The translations under genes and the position numbers were made by a program. Of a stretch of DNA of 64,000 bases, positions 22,857 to 36,216 are shown in pieces. A model generated the notes under the pieces. It had not been told where the DNA came from, searched no databases, and saw only the letters and a program-made list of their open reading frames with translations. Position 1 is the first letter of the stretch. Every line of letters starts with the position of its first letter. Source of the stretch: Paraphysomonas bandaiensis (lineage: Eukaryota > Chrysophyceae); NCBI GenBank assembly GCA_965644295.1, contig CBFFRP010000076.1, forward strand, positions 62,001-126,000. Reading direction: 5' to 3'.

Positions 22857-24075
22857 CTGAAGTCAAGCATCTGGGTTGTTCACCTTCTTATGAACTCAAA
22901 ATACTAAAATCAGCAGATGTCAGGTGTCAGGTAGTATATATACAACTGCTTAGTCACTACGTTTGCTTTTTGAGTAATGGAGTAAAAAAGGGGTTGCACC
23001 TTGTTGATGATTGCGGTGACGCACTTCCACCACCCCACCACCACGATATGCCAACTCCGTCAGCTACTCCTCTGCCTTAGGCCTAACTCAGCTAAAGCCA
23101 TTCAAAGACACGCAGGAGCCCCAACATACCCCCTCGTTCATGCATCTCAGGTTAAGAACACATGACTCACTGATACAGAATCCTCCTCTAAAGAATCCCG
23201 AGAAGCCCTGACTGATCCTTTTTCTGTATTTCAAGGACAAACGTCCGCAGAGAGCTTCTCCCTCACACTCAAGAACGGAAGTGGTTGCACCTTGGTGCTT
23301 GCGGCGACGCACAAGCAGCTTCTGTAGCGTTAAATAGTAGGATATATATATGAGAATAAGTGCTAGTTAGTTACAGGTAGAGGTCGATCTAGCTTGACTA
23401 GGCTTCATCTAACTACTTATCTGCTGGTGTCGGCAAAAATACTCCAGCTACTCCAGGTGACATCCACCCCAAGAATTCTATCATCCTCTGCAAGAGTCCG
23501 AACCCGACAGAGGCAAGCGCAACCACTCCGGAAACAACTCCTCCTTACTTGTGGCCAAAACCCCACCTCGACAGCCAGCACAATCTCCACCACCGACTTA
23601 CACTCTCATATACATCTCACCCTATCCACTCCTCACATAACCCATGGCACAGGCCCGCCAGACACATTGCCCAAAGGTAGACCCCCCGACTAACCTCACT
23701 ACAAGGGACGGTTGCACCATGGTGCTCGCAGCGATGCACAAGCAGTCCCGAGTCCCGAGACGGTTGCCAGCCACTAGTAGTATATATATTATAGCAAGTC
23801 CAGTTTTTAGTCAGTCTATAGATGTAAAACTAGTTTCTGTACACAACCGTCATCATGTAATAATCAGACTTTCTTATATCTGCTATTGCTAATAATAAGA
23901 CCTTCACACGGTGACGCACAACTAGCTTTCGTAGCGTTAAATAATAGGATATCAGAGTTAGGCCTATTGCTAATAATAAAACATTCACACGGTGACGCAC
24001 AAGTAGCTTTCGTAGCGTTAAATAATAGGATATCAGAGTTAGGCCTATTGCTAATAATAAGACATTCACAACTTT
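22857..24075 (-). repeat. Composite block of DR fragments with an 81-bp tandem repeat
   Basis: Partial reverse DR pieces occur around 22860-23030, 23210-23450 (GGTGCTTGCGGCGACGCACA, GCAGCTTCTGTAGCGTTAAA) and 23700-23780. At 23890-24068 an 81-bp unit beginning TAATAATAAGACCTTCACAC and containing GTGACGCACAACTAGCTTTC repeats 2.2 times (starts at 23890, 23971, 24052), so the DR terminus has become tandemly repeated. No gene is seen. Confidence 0.7.
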
Positions 24076-24176
24076 AATAAATATCAAGTATATTCGATTT
24101 TGTGCACAATTCGAAAGTTTTTACTTCAGAATGTAGATTGATTATTAATTGATACAAGTGAAATTTTTATGTTCCG

Positions 24177-27542
<3,366 letters not shown>

Positions 27543-27707
27543 GTGACTGATGTGTGGAGCTCAGAGGAGAGGAGTGAAGAGGAGACGCAGGGGAGATATT
27601 GGCTTTGAAGTGGGATACTGGATTAGTTATGTAGTGATAGATAATAGAGATGAGAGCCAAGCATGCATAACGTGGATTCCAGTGCTGATATGCAGGCAGA
27701 GTCGTAG

Positions 27708-27922
27708 AGTATACAGGTACAATAGCGTCTACAGGTACAGCAGAGTATACAGGGGGATTTGAGTATACAGGTACAATAGCGTCTACAGGTACAGCAGAGT
27801 ATACAGGTACAGCAGAGTATACAGGTACAATAGCGTCTACAGGTACAGCAGAGTATACAGGTACAATAGCGTCTACAGGTACAGCAGAGTATACAGGTAC
27901 AATAGCGTCTACAGGTACAGCA
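27708..27922. repeat. 36-bp minisatellite in the DDX42 upstream region
   Basis: Units of the form AGTATACAGGTACAATAGCG + TCTACAGGTACAGCAG repeat about five to six times, with one copy shortened to AGTATACAGGTACAGCAG and one disrupted (AGTATACAGGGGGATTTG). The array begins about 165 bp upstream of the DDX42 ATG. Every unit carries ACAGCAG next to TATACAG, the same word found in the divergent promoters, so this may be an expanded regulatory site. Confidence 0.85.
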
Positions 27923-28558
27923 TACCGTTATTCAGCAATTTAGCAATTCAACACTTGCGTAGATTCCATATTAGTATTAGAGTCATTAAGATAACATGAT
28001 AACCAAACACACTACTCTGCTAGACAAAGACTGCCTACTGCTTAGCTAGTCACTACTCTCCTCCTACTCAATCTCTGAACCATCATTGGTCCTGTTATTA
28101 TCACCACGTGAATTCAAAATATATTGAAATATGTATCCGGCAAGTGTCGATTAGCTTTAAGAAACAACATCATAATAATCAAGTGTAATAGGGTGCATTC
28201 GTTTGCGCAGCACTGAGATAATACGTCTAGCTGCGCTCAAGAGGCATTCACGTGTATTGGAAGTACTTTTCTCAAGCCGTCGAGTAGTAGGACGGTGGTA
28301 TCGGAACTCTGTCGAGCAGTAATAATCATATCGGTCACTACGTCCGGTGGCCTCTGGTTACTGATACAGGATCTCTTCTACACAACCACTTGAGCAGAAC
28401 CCGAAGATAGAGGACCATCGTGTGACATTAATACTTTCTGGTAGCAGACTGGTATGACCACGTAGCAAGAAAGCATTCTTAAACTGCTTCCCCATTAGCA
28501 GATCTGCTTGTCGATTGAGGGGTCTTCTGCTTCTTTTTGTAATGAATAATGTGAGATG
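27923..28558. other. Intergenic, no gene seen
   Basis: No ORF, splice-supported exon or repeat is recognised. I looked here for a 5' LTR of the downstream Copia element and found none. Confidence 0.5.
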
Positions 28559-28712
28559 TGAGCATCTTTTCGTATAAGGCTATCATAATAAAATTGAATG
28601 CAATATTTGCAATACTATTGTGAGCTACTTTAACAAGAACAATATTTGGCCGGTGCTCCAATCAATATATTTTACAATATATTGCAAATCAATATATTGT
28701 TCCCTAGCCCTG
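28559..28712 (+). repeat. Dispersed repeat R2, copy 2
   Basis: Same block order as 21613-21790: GAGCATCTTTTCGTATAAGG, GAGCTACTTTAACAAGAACA, GGCCGGTGCTCCAATCAATA, TATTGTTCCCT. It ends about 190 bp before the Copia coding start. Confidence 0.75.
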
Positions 28713-28851
28713 GTATATATTACACATGAGATTAGATAGGAGGTCTGTTGCTGTGATAGTCTTCGCATTACAATACTATTTTCAGTTAGTCTTCCCCTCT
28801 TCCCAACTGGTACAATATATTAGATATACACACATAGAGGAATGGTACTGA

Positions 28852-31800
28852 CGTAGGGTAACCACAGCAACTGCAGCCAGCGTGTCAATCAACCTCCAAA
28901 TGAACCCAATTGATGATTATAAAACGCTGATAAGAAGATTGAGAGCATTCGAGCATTCCACTGTAGGCTCCCTACTATCACAAAATACGGAAACCAAACG
29001 GGATAGCGCAAACTACAGCTCAACAGGCAAACAGCCGTTTAACCCCCGTCTACCGAAGAAGCAAAAGCACAACAACGGGCAGCGAAAACAGAAGAAATTC
29101 AACAAGTCCAACAGAGCCACAAGTGCTAAGTCGCGCGAAGTTAAGTGCTTCAGATGCAATGGATCCAACCACATTGCAGCAGAGTGCAAGCACTCGTGGG
29201 AACACATACAACAGATGCAGAAGTCCACAAACAAACGAAACGACGACAAAAGAGGGAAAGGGCATCACTCCAAGAACACATCATCAAAATACCAAAGAAA
29301 CAGTCATCGGGATTCGAACTTAAGACTGGAAGACTATGACGATGAGGGGCCAAACGATGACAATGACTACAGTGCATTCTCTGGGATGATCACAGACAAT
29401 CACGTCCTACATACGGAACACGAGAAGCAGGAATTCGGCATTCTAGACTCTGGCTGCACAATATCAATTACAGCAGCACGAAGCTTACTCTCCGAATTCA
29501 CTTATGACCAAACCACAATTTACACCGCCAAATCAGGATCAGAAATGCAGGCATTGGGATACGGCAAGCTTGGACTGATTAGCAAGTGCAAGCTAGTTCC
29601 GGATGCCTCAAAGACTTTAATTTCTATCAGCCAGTTGACAACAGACGCCAACTGCAATATTGTATTCGGGCATAACGAGGCACGCGTATACCACGATGGA
29701 ATTTTGTTAACCACAGCCAGGAAACAAAACGGTCTATACGAGGTCAGATTATCCGATTTAGGTTACATCCAAGACCAGTGCAACTTGGCATCTACATCCA
29801 GCGGTTCCTCGATTTCCCTGGCACATCGAAGGTTGACCCACGCATCCATTGGCTTAATCCAAAAAGCACTAAAGTTGAATCTTGTGAAAGGAATCACTAT
29901 TCCAAAATCCGACCTGAGCTCGCCACAGCTACCAGAAGGCCTTTGTGATGGCTGCGCACAAGGCAAGGCTCACAGGAGGAAACATAGGCGCGAGACAAGA
30001 CAAATGATACCGACAAAAACCAGAAGATCGCAGGAGCTTGGAGGACTTATAGCAGTTGATTTTACTGGACCATTTTCACCTCCAGCAATAGTCACAGGAA
30101 ACACCGTAGTCTTTGGAGCTACCGATGCAGCTTCAAGATACAGTTGGACATTCTATGGAAAACACAGAACCGAGGATTTTGTCATTGAGTGCATTCAGAA
30201 AATTGTGGATTATCTGCATTCGAAAGGCAAACGGCTAATACACTATCATGCTGATGGTGGCCGTGAGCTAGTATCACATCGTGTACTGAACTTGCTGAGA
30301 AAATTAGGATCAACCTGGACCTTCAACGCTCCATACACGCCTGAAGACAACCCCATACAAGAACGACCATGGCGCACGACCAAGGAAAGAACGCTTGCAT
30401 CCATTTGCAACTCAGGCCTACCACCCAACTTCTGGGAACAGGCCATGTCCACCGTCACGCATATGAAAAATCGCCTGCCATGCGCCACTGCAAAGGGATT
30501 CATATCACCGTATCAGTTCATCCACGACGAGGCCCCCGATTTATCTTACGCCAGGATTTGGGGCTGCAAATGCCATACATTCATAGACAAGTCTCAGAGA
30601 AGAAACGATTGGTCTCCACATAGCCATATTGGGTACTTCATGGGATACCGAGAAGATGGACCAGGGTACGTCATATATGTACCTTCACTCAAGGACTTCG
30701 TAATCTCAAGTCACGTCTTTTTCAATGAGTGCATCCCCGACGTCAAGGAAAACTACTACGCTGAAATCGAATCATCACTGAGAGAAGAAAATTCAGAGAA
30801 TCGAACAACCGAGAGCTTCCAATACCTCGTTGGAATGACCCACACAGATCCACAGGATGGCCTCCAATACATCACGACAAGAATCACAGTCATCAAAGGC
30901 CACGTGGCTGCTTACAGAGGATTGGCCCCACGAGAAAATGAAGGGCGAGTCATCGAGTTAAATGACCCAATACACGCTGCGGACATCGAAAGATACACCG
31001 CCGAGCACTTCAGTTATCAGAACGCGGTATCACCCCCGCAAGAGGAACCAGGATGCCCCGTGGAAGGAACAGCTCCAGGGAGGAGCAGTTCAACCGACAG
31101 CCGTCATGACGCCACACGGGGCGGGAGTCACAGCCATTTGAGAGGACCCTACTCAAATGAAAAGGAGGCAAGGCCTCGCCGCACAGCAGAAGCTCAGCGG
31201 AATACAGTGCCGAAGGAGGCACGGGGTGACAACAAGCGTGATCACCCTGCTCGTAAGGTCAAACGAGCTATCAAGACTGTGAATTCCCAGGGTGACAGGA
31301 GCCGGCAAAGCCCGGATGGCACAATTACGGGTGTAAGGACACCCCACCGACACAAGGTGAGCCGTTGCGTAAAGAAAAGTCTCCACAGCAAGAGGCAGAC
31401 CAGGAAAAGGGTAATCATGAATGTACACAAATTCGGTGATAATATATACCACTGTGATGTTGATAAAAGATATTTGTACAACCACAAAACACCTGATAAA
31501 CATGATAGTTACAGAACATTATACATGAATGATGTTGACATCATTATGCATGCAAATGACACATGTAGCAATGATGTACCTAACACACCTAACAATGTTG
31601 GCGAGGCACTATCAGGCAGGTACAAGGAACAATGGCTGAAAGCCATCAACAAAGAAATCAAGTCTCTAGAGAGCAAAGGCTGTTGGAGGATAACGACACC
31701 ACCAGCAAATTCCAACATTATAAGGGGAAAATTCGTGTTTAGGGTAAAGGTCAAGCGAGATGAGGTTACCTTCAAGGCGAGGTTAGTGGCTCAAGGTTTC

Positions 31801-33390
31801 TCCCAGGTCGAGGGTAAAGACTACAACGAAACCTACAGCCCAGTCGCAAAGGCCACATCAATGAGAACAGTCATAGCACTAGCAACTATACTTGGGTTGG
31901 AGCTTCACCAGGTAGATTTCTCCACTGCTTACATCAATGCAGACCTCCAAGAGGAAATTTACATGTATCCACCCGCTGGTCTCAATGTTCCAAACGGTAA
32001 AGTCCTCAGACTTCTAAAGAGTATATACGGACTCAAACAGTCCGGGTTAAATTGGTATAAATGTTGTACTAATTATTTGTTAGACTGTGGTTTTACCAGA
32101 TTAGTGTCCGACCCGTGCATATTCACGAAATCAATCAATGGTCGACCCATAATTCTGGTAGTTTACGTCGATGACATCATTATCGCTGGTAAAAGTAGGA
32201 CTGACATCATCCAAATCAAGAATTCGTTAGCTGAAAAATTCGACATTCATGATCTCGGCCTCCTAGATTACTACCTCGGCATATTCGTCAAACAGGATAT
32301 ACAGAATCGAACTACGACACTAAATCAATCTCAATACATACGGAACCTACTCCACAGATTCAACATGGAAGATTGCAAGCCACGTAGTCACCCCATGACA
32401 ACAAATTTTCATATAGACATTCTCGAAAAGAAACAACTATCTCAAGAAAATCAAGAATTTGTCCAAAATTTTCCTTACAAGGAGCTCATAGGTTCACTTA
32501 TGTATATTGCTGTGTGCACTAGACCTGATATTGCATATGCTGTAAACACCCTTGCTCGTTTCAGTACTAATCCAAATCTAACTACATGCAAAGCCGCATT
32601 AAACATACTTAGGTACCTCAAAGGCACTATCGATCAAGGTCTACAGTACTCCGGGAAGTCTGTTACTTTAACTGGATTCGCTGACAGTGATTGGGCACGC
32701 TGTAACTTAACTCGCAGGTCGACCACAGCGTTTTGCTTCTTTATTGGAAATTGTCTCATTTCCTGGCAATCACGACTCCAGACCACTGTAGCTCTATCCT
32801 CTACAGAAGCGGAGTACATGGCACTATCAACAGCATGTCAAGAAGCTATTTGGCTACGGTCACTACTCTCGGAATTGGGCTTCCACATGCCATACTCAAC
32901 AACCATATGGTGTGACAACAAAGGTGCAATTCAACTATGCCTAAACCCCGTACACCACCGACGAACAAAACATATTGCCATCAGATATCACTTCATAAGA
33001 GAACAAGTCGCATCGCACTCTATTATTGTTGATTACATGCCTACAAACGAGATGCTGGCCGACATTCTAACTAAACCCCTCACATCAAACACGTTCCACA
33101 GATTGCGGGATTCACTAATGGGGGGGGGAGGTATCAACATACCTGCTAGCAATAAAAGAACAAAAGTATCTATCCCACCGGCAGAGAACTCAACCAAGAG
33201 ACCACGATGGATGACTTAGAGATCTACGGAGTTTCCCACGAGTATGCTGTATGTTGACATCAGTGTAATCCACAATCTGTGATTGCACTCGTGGGTTTTA
33301 CCCTCAGTAGAACTATCTCCAAATATATACACCTATATCCGTATATCTATGTATACGTCATATGATTATTTCATTGAGGGGGAGTATTAG
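28852..33390 (+). mobile_element. Ty1/Copia retrotransposon, pol intact, ends undefined
   Basis: The element is recognised by its single Gag-Pol frame (described separately), in the Copia order protease-integrase-RT-RNase H. Downstream, TTGAGGGGGAGTATTAGG at about 33374-33391 is a good polypurine tract, so a 3' LTR would be expected to follow, but no matching copy is found upstream of the ORF. The sequence after the stop also has a hairpin with CCCACGAGT/ACTCGTGGG arms at about 33235-33297. The frame is blocked by a stop at 28849, and the Gag N-terminus appears missing, which suggests 5' truncation. Limits are approximate. Confidence 0.8.
28900..33219 (+). CDS. Copia-type Gag-Pol polyprotein (1,439 aa from first ATG)
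   Basis: One uninterrupted frame. Gag is represented only by a short piece ending in a zinc knuckle, CFRCNGSNHIAAEC (CX2CX4HX4C, near residue 83). Then come an aspartic protease (LDSGCT, Asp183), the HHCC pre-integrase finger (HRRLTH ... CDGCAQGKAH), the integrase core with Asp387, Asp452 (HADGGRE) and Glu488 (D,D-35-E), reverse transcriptase (FKARLVAQGF, QVDFSTAYINADL, YVDD at 1089-1092) and RNase H (ADSDWA with Asp1262; STEAEYMAL). A Copia Gag normally has about 200 or more residues before the knuckle, but here there are about 80, so the N-terminus is missing. All pol active-site residues are present with no stop, which suggests a fairly young copy. Confidence 0.93.
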   Translation: MNPIDDYKTLIRRLRAFEHSTVGSLLSQNTETKRDSANYSSTGKQPFNPRLPKKQKHNNGQRKQKKFNKSNRATSAKSREVKCFRCNGSNHIAAECKHSWEHIQQMQKSTNKRNDDKRGKGHHSKNTSSKYQRNSHRDSNLRLEDYDDEGPNDDNDYSAFSGMITDNHVLHTEHEKQEFGILDSGCTISITAARSLLSEFTYDQTTIYTAKSGSEMQALGYGKLGLISKCKLVPDASKTLISISQLTTDANCNIVFGHNEARVYHDGILLTTARKQNGLYEVRLSDLGYIQDQCNLASTSSGSSISLAHRRLTHASIGLIQKALKLNLVKGITIPKSDLSSPQLPEGLCDGCAQGKAHRRKHRRETRQMIPTKTRRSQELGGLIAVDFTGPFSPPAIVTGNTVVFGATDAASRYSWTFYGKHRTEDFVIECIQKIVDYLHSKGKRLIHYHADGGRELVSHRVLNLLRKLGSTWTFNAPYTPEDNPIQERPWRTTKERTLASICNSGLPPNFWEQAMSTVTHMKNRLPCATAKGFISPYQFIHDEAPDLSYARIWGCKCHTFIDKSQRRNDWSPHSHIGYFMGYREDGPGYVIYVPSLKDFVISSHVFFNECIPDVKENYYAEIESSLREENSENRTTESFQYLVGMTHTDPQDGLQYITTRITVIKGHVAAYRGLAPRENEGRVIELNDPIHAADIERYTAEHFSYQNAVSPPQEEPGCPVEGTAPGRSSSTDSRHDATRGGSHSHLRGPYSNEKEARPRRTAEAQRNTVPKEARGDNKRDHPARKVKRAIKTVNSQGDRSRQSPDGTITGVRTPHRHKVSRCVKKSLHSKRQTRKRVIMNVHKFGDNIYHCDVDKRYLYNHKTPDKHDSYRTLYMNDVDIIMHANDTCSNDVPNTPNNVGEALSGRYKEQWLKAINKEIKSLESKGCWRITTPPANSNIIRGKFVFRVKVKRDEVTFKARLVAQGFSQVEGKDYNETYSPVAKATSMRTVIALATILGLELHQVDFSTAYINADLQEEIYMYPPAGLNVPNGKVLRLLKSIYGLKQSGLNWYKCCTNYLLDCGFTRLVSDPCIFTKSINGRPIILVVYVDDIIIAGKSRTDIIQIKNSLAEKFDIHDLGLLDYYLGIFVKQDIQNRTTTLNQSQYIRNLLHRFNMEDCKPRSHPMTTNFHIDILEKKQLSQENQEFVQNFPYKELIGSLMYIAVCTRPDIAYAVNTLARFSTNPNLTTCKAALNILRYLKGTIDQGLQYSGKSVTLTGFADSDWARCNLTRRSTTAFCFFIGNCLISWQSRLQTTVALSSTEAEYMALSTACQEAIWLRSLLSELGFHMPYSTTIWCDNKGAIQLCLNPVHHRRTKHIAIRYHFIREQVASHSIIVDYMPTNEMLADILTKPLTSNTFHRLRDSLMGGGGINIPASNKRTKVSIPPAENSTKRPRWMT

Positions 33391-33940
33391 GAGTCATTGA
33401 TTCACGTATATCTCTTAACGCGTGAATACAACACACATATACAATGAAATACCAAATAGACTGAATAATTACCAAACTATACATGATACGCGACTGTACA
33501 AGATACGCACATGTATGTGGTGCTAACGCTCTGCTCAAACATGTCTTGCTATTATACTATTAGGCCTTATCGTTCAATCTTTATCTCTAATAATTTCAAG
33601 TATATTCTTACTAAATATTAAGACTAACCTTAAATCTTATTTATTAACGCTCGTACCATTTCCAACCAGATGTAACTACGAGCAATTTCAGTTCCCTTTC
33701 TTGTTTTCCTTCTAAGCACTACATCTCATATAATGCATAGGAACATATATACAAATACATCGAACAGGCTGTACTCAAAAATGAGCCATTTATATCAAAA
33801 ACACACATCAAAATGTCAGTCCACGTCCTGCAGAATAGGCGTACTTTCAATCAATGTACAAAATTGCAATGGCAAAATGAATACGATGGATTGAAACGCG
33901 CTGCAATCAATGACTTCGAGTTATAGCTGCATTGCGTTGA
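33391..33940. other. Intergenic, possible remnant of Copia 3' LTR, no gene seen
   Basis: This follows the polypurine tract of the Copia element and precedes the P450 stop. It may be LTR-derived, but there is no second copy in the window to prove it. The P450 3' UTR also lies here. Confidence 0.4.
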
Positions 33941-35602
33941 CTACAGAGATAGCTTCTCAACGGACACACGCACGCCGTTCGAGGGGGCCAAAGTCATTCC
34001 CGCCTTTAGGCTGACCTTAAAGGAAGGGTCCGGCCGAAAGGCAAGTCGCCGTAGTAAATGAGACAGCAATGTTGCAATCTCAAGCTGTGCAAGTATATTT
34101 CCAGGACAAGCCCGGGATCCATATCCAAAGGGAAAGAACCCACTTCGAGCTGAGACAAATCCAGTCTTGCCTTGGAATCTACTCGGATCAAACTTGGAAG
34201 GTGACTGCCAAACAGAAGGATCTCTGTTTACCAAGTACAAGGGTACTAGAACATCTGCCCCAGCAGGAATAGTAATATCACACCCTTGCCCCTTGATATG
34301 TACCGGACCAGTAGCTCTGCGTGTCACATACGGCACAGGGGTATAGAGCCTGAGCCCTTCCTGTACCACAGCTGCCATATATTTCATACCAGCAATACGG
34401 TCAACTGTGGCTTCTCCATCAATTCCCAGATGCATATACACTTCCTGCCTCAAGCGATCTTGAACAGAAACATTTTCAGCAATTAGGAGCAGCAGAAAGG
34501 ACGAAAACACTGAAGTGGTATGCACAGCTGCAGCCAAGAGGGAGAACAGACAGTTAACGATTTCCTCATCATCCATATTATTGGCGATCATTCCTCCCAA
34601 CAAGTCAGCTTCGGGGACAACAGTGGGTGGGGAAAAAAGGCCGTCATTGCGGCGCAAGCATACAAGAGCTAACAGGGTCTCACGCACCTATAGCGGACAG
34701 ATACATTAAATACGCAATGATTCTATGTGATAAATGAGCAGCCTACTCACCGTCTTCGTGCTATCGATAGCCAACTTCGTACTTGAGGAGGACAGCCGGA
34801 ACACAGGAAGTCTATCTACTTTGCCTGCAGTTTGTCCAATAGTGGCTAGTAGACTGCAGATCTACAAAACATAATTATTGCGTGCTTGGCCCATACAAAA
34901 CAATAGTACCTCCGTTTCTCTTTGCAGGTCACCTCTAAAATCCACACCACAAGTGCACCTTAAAAACGCCCGAAGGGATATAGAACTCAAAAACTGGTCA
35001 ACATTCAGTATAGTGGACGAGTCGGTCGATGTTAAGTCGCGGGATATGAGCTCATCAACTGCTTCTGCACACAGCTGGCTCAGTGCTGTTGCGGAAGCAG
35101 CCATTTTGGGCAGAGACAAATACTTCATCAACATTGCTTTAGTACCACTGTGGTTACTGCCCGTACTGTTCAGTAAGCCTTCCCCGAAGAGCGACGAATC
35201 CAATTCTTTATCCGAGCTTACTTGAGTAAAAGACTTCGAGTCCGCAAGAACCCGACGAATGATATTAGGCTCTACTGTCACAATATATGGATTCGTGAAT
35301 AAATATATCACAAAAGTCTTGCCCAACTCCTTTCGTAAACGAGAAAGAAATTTAAAAAAGGAAAAAACTTCTGGATTAAAGCAATTTCCTGTGAACATAA
35401 GAAAGTCATACAGAGTACTGTAGGACACAAGGAAGGGCTCACCTATAAGCGGGAGGGAAAAAGCACTGCGAAAATGTCTGAGCATCCAGAACTGAGACAG
35501 ATACAGCTGCATGTAATACGCAGCCGCTGTAACAAACAATAATACGAGTCCCAAGAACACATACGTGAGAGCACTCGTCTCTGATAGAGAAGTAGCACTC
35601 AT
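33941..35602 (-). CDS. Cytochrome P450, microsomal type (516 aa, 3 exons)
   Basis: Exons on the minus strand: 35602-34910, 34861-34751, 34687-33941 (1,551 nt in frame). A heme-thiolate monooxygenase, expected on the ER membrane with electrons from a P450 reductase. Seen: an N-terminal anchor at about residues 12-40 (YVFLGLVLLFVTAAAYYMQL), a Pro-containing hinge (FSLPLIGEPF), an I-helix region FSLLAAAVHTTSVF, the K-helix ExxR motif EGLR (Glu378, Arg381), PVPYVTRRA, and the heme-binding loop FFPFGYGSRACPG with Cys462 as iron ligand. The usual AGxDTT of the I-helix is replaced by AAAVHTT, so the oxygen-activation site is atypical. Full length for the superfamily. The CYP family and substrate cannot be named. 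It is head-to-head with the RING ligase gene. Confidence 0.9.
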
Positions 35603-36216
35603 GCTGAATATTATCACAATATGATGACACAGGCAGATAAATAGACTGATAGATAGAGTATACCCCCCCTCACATGGGATTTAGACAGAGAAAAAGCAAC
35701 CTAGATAGGTATGATTCAGGTATCTGATACACGGAAAGGTCTGTGTGTAGATAGCACTCCCCTCGAGCTGTAGAACAGAGACAGGGAGGGATGTATCCGC
35801 CATATTCTGTAGTTGTCATATGTGGGAAGGAAAATAAAACTGAAAATCTTAAATGGACAACACGAGAACTGAACAATGTCTGAACATTGTATTTTGTGGA
35901 CTACTGCTGGTATACTCCTGTTGGAATACAGTATCTTGAATAGATATCGACATGCGGAATACATGCAGTATAATATACACTACGTTGTAGTAGACACGTA
36001 TGTACAATGTTCTGCCTGTGTGAATGTACCTGTCGAGTCATGTAGTACATGTACTTACACACATCTCCATATGCAATATATGATGATGTGTATGCTTGTA
36101 CGTGTACGTATAATATTCCATGGAAGTATCAGTATTACAATCAGCATGAGTGTCAAGCCCTCACTATTAGTTATTTAGTTATTGATAAAGAATAAAGCCT
36201 CCATACATACAATAAA
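35603..36216. promoter_or_regulatory. Shared divergent promoter, P450/AMFR-like
   Basis: A 614-bp gap between opposing start codons. One motif-like copy, CTACTGCTGGTATACTCCTG, lies at 35901-35920, and TACATGCAGTATAATATAC follows near 35960. The match to the shared motif is weaker than in the other pairs. No gene is seen. Confidence 0.4.

Noticed and set aside
23394-23693. Plus-strand ORF of 99 codons
   Set aside because: Low-complexity Thr/Ser/Leu reading of repeat-derived DNA with no start context, intron or similarity.
27708-27922. CRISPR-like short repeats
   Set aside because: Units are directly adjacent with no variable spacers; this is a minisatellite.
33391-33940. Copia 3' LTR
   Set aside because: Position after the polypurine tract is right, but no second copy was found upstream of the ORF, so it cannot be shown.
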